A DNA stretch of 64,000 nt from Amycolatopsis rifamycinica (GTDB lineage Bacteria; Actinomycetota; Actinomycetes; Mycobacteriales; Pseudonocardiaceae): assembly GCF_000695625.1 (NCBI RefSeq), contig NZ_JMQI01000028.1, positions 310,001-374,000 of the forward strand, given 5' to 3'. Below, piece by piece: positions 20,823-30,183 of the stretch; position 1 is the stretch's first letter; each line of letters starts with the position of its first letter. A program made the translations under genes and the position numbers. Below the pieces are notes generated by a model. It saw only the letters and a list, made by a program, of their open reading frames with translations. It searched no databases and was not told the DNA's origin.

Positions 20823-21782
20823 TCAGCCCTTGCGCTTCTCGACCGCCTCGGTCAGCTGCGGCGCGACGTTGAACAGGTCGCCGACGATGCCGAAGTCGGC
20901 GATCTCGAAGATCGGCGCCTCCGGGTCCTTGTTGACGGCGATGATCGTCTTCGACGTCTGCATACCGGCGCGGTGCTGGATCGCGCCGGAGATGCCGAGG
21001 GCGATGTACAGCTGCGGCGAGACCGTCTTGCCGGTCTGGCCGACCTGGAACTGCGCCGGGTAGTAGCCCGAGTCGACAGCCGCACGCGAGGCGCCGACAG
21101 CCGCGCCGAGCGAGTCGGCCAGCTTCTCGACGACGTCGAACTTCTCCGCCGAGCCGACACCGCGGCCACCGGAGACCACGATGGACGCCTCGGTCAGCTC
21201 CGGCCGGTCGCCGCCGGTCACCGGCTCCACGCCGGTGATCTTGGTGGCCTTGGCCGCGTCGACGGCGGGGAGCTCGACGGTCTCCTCGGCCGCCGCGCCC
21301 TCGGCGGGCTCGGCCTCGACCGCGCCCGGGCGGATCGAGACGACCGGCGCGCCCTTGGCGGACTTGGACTTGACCGAGAACGCGCCACCGAAGATGGACT
21401 GGTCGATGACGCCGTCGCCGTTGACGCCCACGGCGTCGTAGATCAGGCCGGAGCCCAGTCGCACGGCCAGGCGGGCGGCGACCTCCTTGCCCTCACCGCT
21501 GGCGGTGACGAGCACGGCCGCCGGGGACGCCTGCTGCGCGAGCGCGGCGAGCACGTCCACCTTGGGCGTGACCAGGTAGTTCGCGGCGTCGTCGCCCTCG
21601 GCGACATACACCTTGGCGGCGCCGTGCGACGCCAGTGCCTGCTTCGCCTTGGCGGCGGTCCCGGTCGGGCCGACGACGACGGCCGACGGCTCACCGAGCG
21701 CGCGGGCGGCGGTCAGCAGCTCGAGCGTGACCTTCTTGACCTCACCGTCGACGTGGTCGACGAGGACGAGTACTTCAGCCAT
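20823..21782 (-). CDS. etfA: Electron transfer flavoprotein alpha subunit
   Basis: EtfA (319 residues, FixB type) carries the FAD that accepts electrons from acyl-CoA dehydrogenases and passes them to the quinone pool. The C-terminal FAD domain is clear: [32 protein letters not shown], and then [15 protein letters not shown] with [22 protein letters not shown] 21782 follows a GAGGAAG ribosome site; the frame is open upstream into etfB but without homology. It follows etfB by 29 nt and ends at a strong terminator, so the operon is just etfB-etfA. Confidence 0.97.
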   Translation of the reverse strand: MAEVLVLVDHVDGEVKKVTLELLTAARALGEPSAVVVGPTGTAAKAKQALASHGAAKVYVAEGDDAANYLVTPKVDVLAALAQQASPAAVLVTASGEGKEVAARLAVRLGSGLIYDAVGVNGDGVIDQSIFGGAFSVKSKSAKGAPVVSIRPGAVEAEPAEGAAAEETVELPAVDAAKATKITGVEPVTGGDRPELTEASIVVSGGRGVGSAEKFDVVEKLADSLGAAVGASRAAVDSGYYPAQFQVGQTGKTVSPQLYIALGISGAIQHRAGMQTSKTIIAVNKDPEAPIFEIADFGIVGDLFNVAPQLTEAVEKRKG

Positions 21783-21811
21783 GGTTCTACTTCCTCCTCG
21801 AAGAGCCGTTG

Positions 21812-22597
21812 TCAGATGAGCTTCTGGCCGACCAGGTACTCGGCGACCTTGGTGCCGCCGTCGCCCTCGTCCTCGACCTTCTCGCCGGCGGTGCGCGGCG
21901 GCTTCGGCGAGGCTTCGGTCACGGTGGACCACGCGTTGCCGAGGCCGACCTCGCCCGCGTCGATGCCCAGGTCGGCGATGGTGAACGTCTCGACCGGCTT
22001 CTTCTTCGCGGCCATGATGCCCTTGAAGGACGGGTAGCGCGGCTCGTTGATCTTCTCGCCGACGCTCACGATCGCGGGCAGGCTCGCCTCGAGGTGGGTC
22101 AGGCCGTCCTCGGTCTCGCGGGTGGCCTTGATCGTCGAGCCGTCGACGGTCAGCTCACGCACGTAGGTGACCTGCGGCAGGCCCAGCAGCTCGGCGAGGA
22201 TCGCCGGGATGGCGCCGCCGCGGCCGTCGGACGACTCGTTGCCGGCGATGACCAGGTCGAAGCCCTCGACCTTGCCGATCGCGGCGGCGAGCACCTTGGC
22301 GGTGGCGATCGCGTCCGAGCCGTGCAGCGCCTCGTCGGAGACGTGGATGGCCTTGTCGGCGCCCATGGACAGCGCCTTGCGGATGGCGTCGGTCGCGCGG
22401 TCCGGGCCCACCGAGATCACGGTGACCTCGCCCTCGCCGGCTTCCTTGATCTTCAGCGCTTCTTCGACGGCCTTCTCGTTGATCTCGTCGAGCACGGCGT
22501 CGGCGGATTCGCGGTCAAGGGTGTGGTCGGACCCGTTGAGCTTCCGCTCCGAGTAGGTGTCCGGTACCTGCTTGACCAGGACGACGATGTTGGTCAT
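21812..22597 (-). CDS. etfB: Electron transfer flavoprotein beta subunit
   Basis: EtfB (261 residues, FixA type) pairs with EtfA. The start MTNIVVLVKQVPDTYSERKL and the AMP-binding stretch AGNESSDGRGGAIPAILAEL around residues 113-132 identify it. GGGAGG precedes the ATG. A palindrome at 22652-22665, shared with the enoyl-CoA hydratase promoter far to the right, lies 54 nt upstream and may control the operon together with fatty-acid oxidation genes. Confidence 0.97.
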   Translation of the reverse strand: MTNIVVLVKQVPDTYSERKLNGSDHTLDRESADAVLDEINEKAVEEALKIKEAGEGEVTVISVGPDRATDAIRKALSMGADKAIHVSDEALHGSDAIATAKVLAAAIGKVEGFDLVIAGNESSDGRGGAIPAILAELLGLPQVTYVRELTVDGSTIKATRETEDGLTHLEASLPAIVSVGEKINEPRYPSFKGIMAAKKKPVETFTIADLGIDAGEVGLGNAWSTVTEASPKPPRTAGEKVEDEGDGGTKVAEYLVGQKLI

Positions 22598-22651
22598 GGG
22601 TCTGCTTCGACCTCCCGGTTCGTGGCCCGCGGACGACCACGGGACAGTGCT

Positions 22652-22665
22652 CTACTGGCCGGTAG
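22652..22665. promoter_or_regulatory. CTACTGGCCGGTAG palindrome at the etfBA promoter
   Basis: This 14-bp sequence has arms CTACTG and CGGTAG around GC, one mismatch from a perfect repeat. A TAATCT box on the minus strand (22664-22669) overlaps its edge and could be the etfB -10. A weaker copy, CTATCG-N3-CGGTAG, follows at 22735-22749. The same palindrome with perfect arms lies before the enoyl-CoA hydratase gene (59124-59137). TetR-type regulators of acyl-CoA metabolism use sites of this kind, which is family knowledge, not proof. Confidence 0.6.
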
Positions 22666-22826
22666 ATTAGGGCCAATCGGCGCGCAGGACCCGTCGAGGT
22701 GACGCCATTCACCTGGATGCGCAATTTAATGGGACTATCGTCCCGGTAGTTGACCGGTCACCCCATCCGAACCACCGTTCGTCCGATCGGCCCAACCACG
22801 GCCTACTCGCAGTGGATGTCAGGCAT

Positions 22827-22832
22827 TAATCT
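22827..22832 (+). promoter_or_regulatory. Possible -10 box (TAATCT) before the DegV gene
   Basis: TAATCT ends 8 nt before ATG 22841 and there is no ribosome-binding site in between, which fits a leaderless transcript. No clear -35 is visible. Confidence 0.4.
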
Positions 22833-22840
22833 CCCCGACC

Positions 22841-23686
22841 ATGCCCGCGCGCATCGCCGTCGTCACCGACTCGAGCTCCTGCTTGCCCGACCTCGTCGCC
22901 TCCCGGTGGGCGATCGGGGTCGTCCAGATCCAGCTGAACCTGAGTGGTCAGTTCGACGACGAGAACCGCTTCGACCGCCGCGAGGTGATCGACGCCATGA
23001 GAGCCGGGCAGTCGATCGTCACCGCGCCCCCGGATCCGGGGGCGTTCTTCTGGACCTACCAGGAAGCGGCCGCCGCCGGCGCGACCGCCATCGTCAGCAT
23101 CCACCTCTCCGGCCGCATGTCCGACACCGTCCGCGCGGCCCGGGAGGCCGCCCAGCAGGTCCGCATCCCGGTGCACGTCCTGGACAGCCGGACCACCGGC
23201 ATGAGCCTCGGCTTCGCCGCCGTGTCCGCCGCCCGCGCCGCGGCGGCCGGCGCGGACGCCGGCCGGGTCATCGAAGCCGCCGAACGCCGGTGCAGCACGA
23301 GCACCGAGTTCATCTACGTCGACACCCTCGAGTACCTCCGCCGCGGCGGCCGCATCGGCGCCGCGCAGGCCATGCTCGGCAACGCCTTCTCGATCAAACC
23401 GCTGCTCACCGTGAAGAACGGCGAGGTCGCACCGCTCGCCCGCGTCGCCGGCACGCGGCGCGCGCTGGCCAAGATGGTCGACCTCGCGGTGAAGAAGTCC
23501 GGCGGCTTCCGCGCCGACATCGCCGTCACCCGGTTCGGCGCCAGCGACCACGAACTGGAGATCGGCAGGCAGATCGAGCGCCGGGTGCCCGCGATGGTCG
23601 AGAGCATGGTCGTCGAAGCGAGCACGGTCATCGGCGCGCACCTCGGCCCCGGCGCGCTCGGCATCACGGTGTCACCGGTGGGCTGA
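22841..23686 (+). CDS. DegV family fatty-acid-binding protein
   Basis: DegV/FakB-type proteins bind a fatty acid; in Firmicutes they present it to a kinase, and in actinobacteria their role is unclear. The 281-residue protein starts ARIAVVTDSSSCLPDLVA and has the family blocks HLSGRMSDTVRAAREAA and VDTLEYLRRGGRIGAAQAM, which form the fatty-acid pocket. It is divergent from etfBA, which is at least compatible with a lipid role. Its 3' end overlaps the opposing membrane-protein gene by 23 nt. Confidence 0.92.
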   Translation: MPARIAVVTDSSSCLPDLVASRWAIGVVQIQLNLSGQFDDENRFDRREVIDAMRAGQSIVTAPPDPGAFFWTYQEAAAAGATAIVSIHLSGRMSDTVRAAREAAQQVRIPVHVLDSRTTGMSLGFAAVSAARAAAAGADAGRVIEAAERRCSTSTEFIYVDTLEYLRRGGRIGAAQAMLGNAFSIKPLLTVKNGEVAPLARVAGTRRALAKMVDLAVKKSGGFRADIAVTRFGASDHELEIGRQIERRVPAMVESMVVEASTVIGAHLGPGALGITVSPVG

Positions 23687-24089
23687 CGCGCCGCGCCGGG
23701 AGCAGCAGGACCACCAGCGGCAGCAGTACGCCGAGGCCGGTCGTCCCGATGACGAGCACCTGGTCGATCCGCTCGAAATGCGCGACGTGGCCGAGGTGGT
23801 AGAGGAAGTGCGGGACGCCGAACAGCAGTGCGGAGACGGCGGCGAGCCGCGCCACCGCTGTGGTGCCGATCACGGCGGCCCCGAGCAGCAGGGCCGCGAG
23901 GCCCAGGTTGAGGCCGCCGAAGTCGCGCAGGAGGTGCTCGTTGAACGGCCCGTCCATCGCCACCCAGCCGGTGCGAAAGGCGGGAAAGTCCTGGTAGAAG
24001 CCGGTCGGCGAGACCAGTGGCCAGATTCCGACCACGGCCTCGGCCAAGCCGAAGACGACGAGCAGGACGCGGGTGATGGTTCGTTGCAT
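23664..24089 (-). CDS. Small membrane protein, four predicted helices
   Basis: A 141-residue hydrophobic protein with about four transmembrane helices (VLLVVFGLAEAVVGIWPLV, LGLAALLLGAAVIGTTAVA, VSALLFGVPHFLYHLGH, VLVIGTTGLGVLLPLVVLLL) and a conserved-looking FNEHLLRDFGGLNLGL loop. I recognise no enzymatic motif. The start is ATG 24089; the frame remains open 12 codons further to 24125. It converges on the DegV gene with a 23-nt overlap. The function is unknown. Confidence 0.72.
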   Translation of the reverse strand: MQRTITRVLLVVFGLAEAVVGIWPLVSPTGFYQDFPAFRTGWVAMDGPFNEHLLRDFGGLNLGLAALLLGAAVIGTTAVARLAAVSALLFGVPHFLYHLGHVAHFERIDQVLVIGTTGLGVLLPLVVLLLPARRVSPPVTP

Positions 24090-24129
24090 GACGACGGAAC
24101 GAGACGGCGGCGCCGGACGTGACACCCGC

Positions 24130-24135
24130 TAGGGT
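24130..24135 (+). promoter_or_regulatory. Possible -10 box (TAGGGT) that decides the methyltransferase start
   Basis: TAGGGT ends 7 nt before GTG 24143, placing transcription start at that codon. This supports GTG 24143 over the earlier in-frame GTG at 24119, which lies upstream of the box. Confidence 0.45.
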
Positions 24136-24142
24136 CGCGGAG

Positions 24143-24916
24143 GTGACCACCCCAGCCACCCGGGCCGAGGCGCTGCACCTGACCGGCGAGCGGACCGTCC
24201 CCGGCCTCGCCGAGGAGAACTACTGGTTCAGGCGCCACGAAGCCGCGTACCTCGCCCTGCTCCCCCACTGCGCGGACGCGACGGTGCTCGAAGCCGGCTG
24301 CGGCGAGGGCTACGGCGCCGGCCTCCTCGCGACCACGGCCCGCCGGGTGCTCGCGCTGGACTACGACGTCCCGACCACCGAGCACGTCGCGCGCCGCTAC
24401 CCCGAGGTCGCCGTCGCGCGGGCGAACCTGGCCTTCCTCCCGCTCGGCGACGGCGCGGTCGACGTCGTGGCCAACTTCCAGGTCATCGAGCACCTGTGGG
24501 ACCAGGCCGGGTTCCTCGCCGAGTGCCGGCGGGTGTTGTCGCCGAACGGCAAACTGCTGGTCACGACGCCGAACCGGCTGACGTTCACCCCGGACAGCGA
24601 CACGCCGCTGAACCCCTTCCACACCCGCGAACTGGCGCCGTCCGAGCTGGCCGGGCTGCTCACCGACGCCGGCTTCGACGTCGAATCACTGCATGGCCTC
24701 CACCACGGCGAGGCCGTGCGCGCGCTCGACGAGCGGTACGGCGGTTCGATCATCGACGCCCAGCTCGACGTGGTCATGGGCAAGCTCCCGGGCCAGGCCG
24801 AGTGGCCGGACGCCCTGCTCGCCGACGTCGCCGCGATCGAGGCCACCGGCTTCGACATCCACGGCGACGACCTCGACGCGAGCCTCGATCTGATCGCCGT
24901 GGCGGTGCGCCGATGA
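24143..24916 (+). CDS. Class I SAM-dependent methyltransferase (Rv3030-like)
   Basis: A 257-residue methyltransferase. Motif I is VLEAGCGEGYGAGLLA (residues about 47-62), followed by the acidic LALDYD of strand 2 and NFQVIEHLWDQAGFLAECRRVL. Its product is probably a sugar methyltransferase for a methylated glucan, because it overlaps by 4 nt the GH57 gene next to it; the pair matches Rv3030-Rv3031, linked to methylglucose lipopolysaccharide in mycobacteria. That link is by synteny only. GTG 24143 is chosen from the TAGGGT box; GTG 24119 is the alternative. Confidence 0.87.
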   Translation: MTTPATRAEALHLTGERTVPGLAEENYWFRRHEAAYLALLPHCADATVLEAGCGEGYGAGLLATTARRVLALDYDVPTTEHVARRYPEVAVARANLAFLPLGDGAVDVVANFQVIEHLWDQAGFLAECRRVLSPNGKLLVTTPNRLTFTPDSDTPLNPFHTRELAPSELAGLLTDAGFDVESLHGLHHGEAVRALDERYGGSIIDAQLDVVMGKLPGQAEWPDALLADVAAIEATGFDIHGDDLDASLDLIAVAVRR

Positions 24917-26418
24917 GCGAGGGCACCTTCTGCCTCGTCCTGCACAGTCACCTGCCGTGGCTGCCGCACCACGGGAGCTGGCCGGTCGGCGAGGAGTGGC
25001 TCTACCAGGCGTGGGCGCACTCCTACCTGCCGATGGTCGAGCTCCTGGAGCGCTTCGCCGACGAGGGCCGCCACGACGTGCTCACGCTGGGCGTGACGCC
25101 GGTGCTCGCCGCGCAGCTCGACGACCCGTACAGCATCCGCGCGTTCCACGACTGGCTCGGCCACTGGCAGCTGCGCGCCCAGCACGCGGCAACGTTGTGG
25201 CGCGGCGACCCGCTGCTGCGCGAGCTCGCCGCGGCCGAACACCGGACCGCCGTCCGCGCGGCCGACGAGTTCGGCACGCGCTGGCGGCACGGCTTCTCCC
25301 CGATCCTGCGGTCCCTGGTCGACAATTCGACCATCGAGCTGCTCGGCGGCCCGCTGGCCCACCCGTTCCAGCCGCTCCTGGACCCGCGGGTGCGCGAGTT
25401 CGCGCTGACCGCCGGTCTCGCCGACACGGCCCTGCGGCTCGGGACGCGGCCCGAGGGAATCTGGGCACCGGAGTGCGGCTACGCGCCTGGTCTGGAAAAC
25501 GACTACGCGGCCGCGGGCGTGCAGCGGTTCCTGGTCGATGGCCCGTCGCTGCGCGGCGAGACCTGGGCCGCGCGACCGGTCGGCGGCACCGACGTCCTCG
25601 CGTTCGGCCGGGACCTCGAGGTCACCTACCGCGTCTGGTCACCGAAGGCCGGCTACCCCGGCCACGCCGCCTACCGCGACTTCCACACCTGGCAGCACGA
25701 GGTCGGCCTCAAGGCGGCGCGGGTCACCGGCAAGACGGTCGAGCCGCAGGACAAGGCGCCGTACGACCCGGCGCTCGCCGCCGATGTGCTGGGGACACAC
25801 GTCAAGGACTTCGTCGAGACAGTCGTGACGCGGCTGCGGTCGCTGAAGCGGCAACACGGGCGGGAGGCGCTCGTGGTCGCCGCGTACGACACGGAGCTGT
25901 TCGGCCACTGGTGGCACGAAGGTCCGGCCTGGCTGGAGGGCGTGCTGCGCGCACTTCCCGAGGCCGGCGTGCGGGTGACGACGCTGAAGGGTGCGATGGA
26001 AGCCGGCCACGTCGGTGCGCCGATCGACCTGCCCGCGTCGTCGTGGGGGTCGGGCAAGGACTGGCGGGTCTGGGACGGCGAGCAGGTCAAGGACATGGTC
26101 GCCGCCAACAGCGCGTTGCAGGACCGGCTGCTCGGCCTGGTGCGGGGACTGGACCGGACGGCACGGGACGTCGTCGCCGACCAGGCCGTCGCCGAGGCGA
26201 TGCTGGCCCTGGAAAGCGACTGGGCGTTCATGGTCACCAAGGACTCGGCCGCGGACTACGCGCGTCGTCGCGCCGCGGTCCACACCGAGCGCTTCGACAC
26301 GCTGGCCGGGCTGCTGCGCCGCGGCGATCGCGCGCGGGCCGCGGAGCTCGCCGCGGCCTACCGCGCCGACGACGGACCGTTCGGGCACCTCGACACCCGG
26401 GCGCTGAAGCACGACTGA
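24913..26418 (+). CDS. GH57 family 1,4-alpha-glucan branching enzyme-like (Rv3031-like)
   Basis: A 501-residue glycoside hydrolase family 57 (DUF1957-type) protein. The nucleophile is E187 (WAPECGYAPG) and the acid/base is D326 (YDTELFGHWWHEGP), both in the contexts known from GH57 branching enzymes. The N-terminal LHSHLPWLPHHG is also typical. Such enzymes add alpha-1,6 branches to alpha-1,4 glucans; in mycobacteria the counterpart is associated with methylglucose lipopolysaccharide. ATG 24913 overlaps the methyltransferase stop (ATGA). Confidence 0.92.
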   Translation: MSEGTFCLVLHSHLPWLPHHGSWPVGEEWLYQAWAHSYLPMVELLERFADEGRHDVLTLGVTPVLAAQLDDPYSIRAFHDWLGHWQLRAQHAATLWRGDPLLRELAAAEHRTAVRAADEFGTRWRHGFSPILRSLVDNSTIELLGGPLAHPFQPLLDPRVREFALTAGLADTALRLGTRPEGIWAPECGYAPGLENDYAAAGVQRFLVDGPSLRGETWAARPVGGTDVLAFGRDLEVTYRVWSPKAGYPGHAAYRDFHTWQHEVGLKAARVTGKTVEPQDKAPYDPALAADVLGTHVKDFVETVVTRLRSLKRQHGREALVVAAYDTELFGHWWHEGPAWLEGVLRALPEAGVRVTTLKGAMEAGHVGAPIDLPASSWGSGKDWRVWDGEQVKDMVAANSALQDRLLGLVRGLDRTARDVVADQAVAEAMLALESDWAFMVTKDSAADYARRRAAVHTERFDTLAGLLRRGDRARAAELAAAYRADDGPFGHLDTRALKHD

Positions 26419-26432
26419 AAGGGACCCGCCGG

Positions 26433-26921
26433 ATGGGAATCCACGAAATTCCGCTCAAGACCCTCGACGGGCGGGACAGCTCGCTGGGCGAGTTCGCGGG
26501 CAAGGCGCTGCTCGTGGTCAACGTCGCGTCGAAGTGCGGCCTGACCCCGCAGTACTCCGGTCTCGAGCGGCTGCAGGAACGCTTCGGCGAGCAGGGCTTC
26601 TCCGTCGTCGGGTTCCCGTGCAACCAGTTCGCCGGTCAGGAGCCGGGCAGCGCGGACGAAATCCAGACGTTCTGCTCGACGACCTACGGCGTCACGTTCC
26701 CGCTGTTCGAGAAGATCGACGTCAACGGCGAAAACCGGCACCCGCTCTACGCCGAGCTGACCGAGACCGCGGACGCCGAGGGCGCGGCGGGCGACGTCCA
26801 GTGGAACTTCGAGAAGTTCCTGGTCGGCGCCGACGGCGAGGTCCTGGCGCGGTTCCGGCCCCGCACCGAGCCGGAGGACGAGACGGTCGTCAAGGCCATC
26901 GAGGCGGCGCTGCCGGCTTGA
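26433..26921 (+). CDS. Glutathione peroxidase-family protein (Cys type)
   Basis: A 162-residue thiol peroxidase. The catalytic triad/tetrad is C35 (VASKCGLTP), Q69 (NQFAGQEPG) and W124 (VQWNFEKFL). Cysteine replaces the selenocysteine of animal enzymes; a thioredoxin or mycothiol/mycoredoxin donor is more likely than glutathione in an actinomycete. It starts 14 nt after the GH57 gene, so it may be co-transcribed, but the pathway link is not obvious. It interrupts the gene order seen in mycobacteria. Confidence 0.93.
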   Translation: MGIHEIPLKTLDGRDSSLGEFAGKALLVVNVASKCGLTPQYSGLERLQERFGEQGFSVVGFPCNQFAGQEPGSADEIQTFCSTTYGVTFPLFEKIDVNGENRHPLYAELTETADAEGAAGDVQWNFEKFLVGADGEVLARFRPRTEPEDETVVKAIEAALPA

Positions 26922-26931
26922 TTTCACGGCA

Positions 26932-26970
26932 GGATCCACCTCCTGGGCCGCTGGCTGCGTTGGTGGATCC
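26932..26970. terminator. Hairpin between convergent gpx-like and GH2 genes
   Basis: Perfect 9-bp arms GGATCCACC and GGTGGATCC enclose a 21-nt loop. An outer pair, TGATTTC at the gpx stop and GAAATCA before the GH2 stop, could extend it to a multi-branched structure. It sits between two convergent stops. Confidence 0.55.
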
Positions 26971-27018
26971 CGCCGGTGCCGGGGCGCCGGCCGGTTTCGC
27001 GACGGGCCGTGGTCGAAA

Positions 27019-28782
27019 TCAGGACGAGCCCGCGTCGATCACCGCTCGCGCGCACTTCGCCACCACGGCCGGGTCCACCTTGACCAGGCGACGGTCGTAG
27101 GTCAGCAGCCCGTTGACCTCGTTTTCGACGTCCGTCGTCTGGGTGTAGACGGCGCCGGACAAGCCGCGCTCCGCCACCACGCGCTCGAGGGCGGCACTCA
27201 CCTCGGCGTAGCGCTCGGTGAGCCGCTCCGGCGTCGGCGTCATCTCGTACGCGTTCGGCGGACCAGGCCAGCGGTGGTCGTCCAGGACGAGACCGAGGCC
27301 GCCGTACTCGCCGTCGACGATAGCGCGGCCGTCGGTCACCGACGGCGTCCCCGGGCCCACGTACGTGTGGTCGTCGTAGACGTCGCCCGCGCCGCTGTCC
27401 GGTCGCGAGAAACAGCAGTTGACCCCGCTGTTCGCGATGACCAACCGCGTCGGGTCGAGGGCTTTGACCGATTCCGCGACACGGGCGGTGTCGAACTCGC
27501 CCCAGCCCTCGTTGAACGGAACCCAGCCGACGATCGAGGGAACCGCTTGCAGCTGCGTCACCATTTCGGCCAGCTCCGCTTCGAAGCGTTCGCGTGCCCG
27601 CGGGACCGGGTCCGGCGCGATTCCGGGTGGTCCGTCGAACGACACCGTCAGCGACGGCATGTCCTGCCAGACGACCAACCCCAGCGTGTCGGCCCAGAAG
27701 TACCAGCGGGCCGGCTCGACCTTGACGTGCTTGCGGACGAAGTTGAAGCCCAGCTCCTTCGTCTTCTCGAGGTCGAAGCGCAGGGCATCGTCGGTGGGCG
27801 CGGTCGAGATGCCGTCCGGCCAGTAGCCCTGGTCGAGCGGTCCGTGCAGAAAAGTGACACGGCCGTTGAGCGCGATCCGCGGGCGCCCTTGCCCGTCCGG
27901 GACCAGGCCGATCGTCCGCAGGCCGGCGTAGCTGCCGACCTCGTCCGAAATCGCACCACGCTCGTCGAGCAGCTGGACACGCAGCGCGTAGAGGTGCGGG
28001 TCGTCGGGCGTCCAGAGGCGCGGTGAAGGGACGTCGACGCGCACCGCGGCCCCGGCCGGGCCCGATGCCCGAGCCACCTCGACGTCGTTCGCCGAAATGA
28101 CGACAACGACCTGAGCACCGCCGGTGACCTGCGGGAACACCGTCACACCGGTCAGGTCCGGAGTGAGGTCCACGCGCTCGACCCGAGTCTCCGGGACCGG
28201 CTCGAGCCAGACCGTTTGCCAGATTCCGGACGACGGCGTGTAGCAGATCCCACCGGGCGCGTTGCGCTGCTTCCCGACCGGGAAGGGCTCTACGTCGGTG
28301 CGGTCCTCGGCGCGGACGGTCAGCTCCTGCGGTCCCGCGGCACGCAGGACGTCGGTGATGTCCGCGCTGAACGCCGTGTAGCCGCCTTCGTGCGTCGCGA
28401 CGAGCTGGTTGTTGACCCAGACCTTCGCCGTCTGGTCGACCGCGCCGAAGTGCAGGAGGACCCGCGAGCCGCGCCAGTCGGCGGGGACCTCGAAAAGACG
28501 CCGGTACCAGAGGACTTCGTCGCGTCGCCGAATTCCGGACAACGCCGATTCCGGCGGGAACGGGACCAGGATGCGCTCGGCGTAGCCGGACGGCCGTGGC
28601 TCATCCGGCGACGACGGCCAGCCCGCGTACTCCCAGACGCCGTTGAGACTGAGCCAGCGAAGTCGCGTGAGCTGGGGTCGCGGGTACTCGGGCAGCGCGT
28701 TGTCCGGAGCGACGTCGCCGCTCCACGGCGTCGGCAGGGGCGGGTCGAGCCGGCGCCAGCCGCGGTCCTCGGGAGAAGTCAT
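27019..28782 (-). CDS. Glycoside hydrolase family 2 protein
   Basis: A 587-residue GH2 enzyme of the beta-galactosidase/glucuronidase/mannosidase group. N-terminal sugar-binding beta-sandwich: WYRRLFEVPADWRG, LHFGAVDQTAKVWVNN, and GGYTAFSADIT (residues 90-145). The TIM barrel carries the acid/base E425 (PFNEGWGEF) and nucleophile E492 (VDGEYGGLG). There is no signal peptide, so it is probably cytoplasmic. Specificity cannot be assigned. It starts with ATG 28782 and is divergent from the GT4 gene at 28895. Confidence 0.9.
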   Translation of the reverse strand: MTSPEDRGWRRLDPPLPTPWSGDVAPDNALPEYPRPQLTRLRWLSLNGVWEYAGWPSSPDEPRPSGYAERILVPFPPESALSGIRRRDEVLWYRRLFEVPADWRGSRVLLHFGAVDQTAKVWVNNQLVATHEGGYTAFSADITDVLRAAGPQELTVRAEDRTDVEPFPVGKQRNAPGGICYTPSSGIWQTVWLEPVPETRVERVDLTPDLTGVTVFPQVTGGAQVVVVISANDVEVARASGPAGAAVRVDVPSPRLWTPDDPHLYALRVQLLDERGAISDEVGSYAGLRTIGLVPDGQGRPRIALNGRVTFLHGPLDQGYWPDGISTAPTDDALRFDLEKTKELGFNFVRKHVKVEPARWYFWADTLGLVVWQDMPSLTVSFDGPPGIAPDPVPRARERFEAELAEMVTQLQAVPSIVGWVPFNEGWGEFDTARVAESVKALDPTRLVIANSGVNCCFSRPDSGAGDVYDDHTYVGPGTPSVTDGRAIVDGEYGGLGLVLDDHRWPGPPNAYEMTPTPERLTERYAEVSAALERVVAERGLSGAVYTQTTDVENEVNGLLTYDRRLVKVDPAVVAKCARAVIDAGSS

Positions 28783-28882
28783 CCCGGTCGATGCTGGCAG
28801 AGATCGCGACCTCTGCCAGTGATCGAGATCACATGTGAACACTTCGCGAGCACGGGCGCGTCGAGGCCTTCTGACTCGCGAG

Positions 28883-28888
28883 TAACCT
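28883..28888 (+). promoter_or_regulatory. Possible -10 box (TAACCT) of the GT4 gene
   Basis: TAACCT ends 6 nt before ATG 28895 with no Shine-Dalgarno sequence between them, which suggests a leaderless transcript. Confidence 0.45.
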
Positions 28889-28894
28889 CTGCCC

Positions 28895-30172
28895 ATGCGA
28901 GTGCTGATGCTGTCCTGGGAGTACCCGCCCGTGGCCATCGGGGGCCTGGCCCGGCACGTCCACGCGCTCGCCACCCACCTCGCCCGCCAGGGCCACGACG
29001 TCGTCGTCCTCTGCCGGCACGCTGCGGGCACCGACGCCGGGACGCACCCCCGCACCGATCGGGTCGTCGAAGGCGTGCGGGTCATCCGGGTGGCCGAGGA
29101 CCCGATGCACGTGACCTTCGAACGGGACCTCGTCGCTTGGACGCTGGCCATGGGGCACGCCATGATCCGCGCCGCGCAGGACCTGCTGCGCACCTGGCAG
29201 CCCGACGTCGTCCACGCGCACGACTGGCTGGTCGCCCACCCGGCCATCGCGATCGCCGAGGCCGCGCGGGTGCCGCTGGTCGGCACGATCCACGCGACCG
29301 AAGCCGGACGGCATTCCGGCTGGCTGTCGCACCCGCTGAACCAGCAGGTCCACTCGGTCGAGTGGTGGCTGGCCAACCGCGCCGACGCGCTGATCACCTG
29401 CTCCCAGGCCATGCGCCGCGAGGTCGCGCACCTCTTCGAGGTCGAAGCGGCCGACGTCACGGTGATCCACAACGGCATCGAGGAGCGCGGCTGGCAGGTG
29501 CCCGCGGACGAGATCGCGCACGCCCGCGAGGTCTACAGCCCGGCCGGTGCGCCGTTGTTGCTCTATTTCGGACGACTCGAGTGGGAGAAGGGCGTGCAGG
29601 ACCTGCTGGCCGCACTCCCCCGCATCCGGCGCCGCCACCCGGGCACCCGCGTGGTCGTTGCCGGAAAAGGACGACACTTCGACGAGCTGGTCGAACAGTC
29701 GCGGAAGCTGCGGGTGCGGCGCGCGGTCGACTTCGTCGGGCACCTGTCCGACCGCGACCTCCGGGCGGCGCTGGCCGCGGCCGACGCCGTTGTCCTGCCG
29801 AGCCGGTACGAGCCGTTCGGCATCGTCGCGCTGGAGGCCGCGGCCGCGAAGGCGCCGCTGGTCGCCTCGACGGCCGGCGGGCTCGGCGAGGTCGTGGTCC
29901 ACGGCGAGACCGGGCTGGCGTTCAGCCCCGGCGATGTCGCGGAATTGGCCAACGCGGTGACGACGGTGCTCTCCGACGCCGAGGCTGCGGCCGAGCGCGC
30001 GCGGGCCGCGCAGTCCCGGCTGGCCGCGGACTTCGACTGGGGCCGGATCGCCGAAGCGACCGCCGAGGTCTACCGGCGGGCGAAGCCGGGCGAACCGGTC
30101 GAGCTGCCCCGGCCGAAGATCGCCACCGGGAACGCGTTCGAACCGGTCCCGGCCGAGATCCCGGAAATCTAG
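28895..30172 (+). CDS. GT4-family glycosyltransferase, glycogen-synthase-like (Rv3032-like)
   Basis: A 425-residue retaining glycosyltransferase of the GT4 type. The N-terminus MRVLMLSWEYPPVAIGGLARHV carries the donor loop; the C-terminal half has LLYFGRLEWEKGVQDLLAAL and the E-x7-E motif PSRYEPFGIVALEAAAAKAP. The best positional match is Rv3032, an alpha-1,4-glucosyltransferase for methylglucose lipopolysaccharide and glucan. Together with the methyltransferase and GH57 genes it suggests a branched or methylated alpha-glucan pathway, although here two unrelated genes separate them. Confidence 0.92.
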   Translation: MRVLMLSWEYPPVAIGGLARHVHALATHLARQGHDVVVLCRHAAGTDAGTHPRTDRVVEGVRVIRVAEDPMHVTFERDLVAWTLAMGHAMIRAAQDLLRTWQPDVVHAHDWLVAHPAIAIAEAARVPLVGTIHATEAGRHSGWLSHPLNQQVHSVEWWLANRADALITCSQAMRREVAHLFEVEAADVTVIHNGIEERGWQVPADEIAHAREVYSPAGAPLLLYFGRLEWEKGVQDLLAALPRIRRRHPGTRVVVAGKGRHFDELVEQSRKLRVRRAVDFVGHLSDRDLRAALAAADAVVLPSRYEPFGIVALEAAAAKAPLVASTAGGLGEVVVHGETGLAFSPGDVAELANAVTTVLSDAEAAAERARAAQSRLAADFDWGRIAEATAEVYRRAKPGEPVELPRPKIATGNAFEPVPAEIPEI

Positions 30173-30183
30173 GCAGCCGCCGC

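Noticed and set aside
26433..26921. Selenocysteine in the glutathione peroxidase
   Set aside because: The catalytic codon reads Cys (SKCGLT), and no in-frame TGA or SECIS-like element is present.
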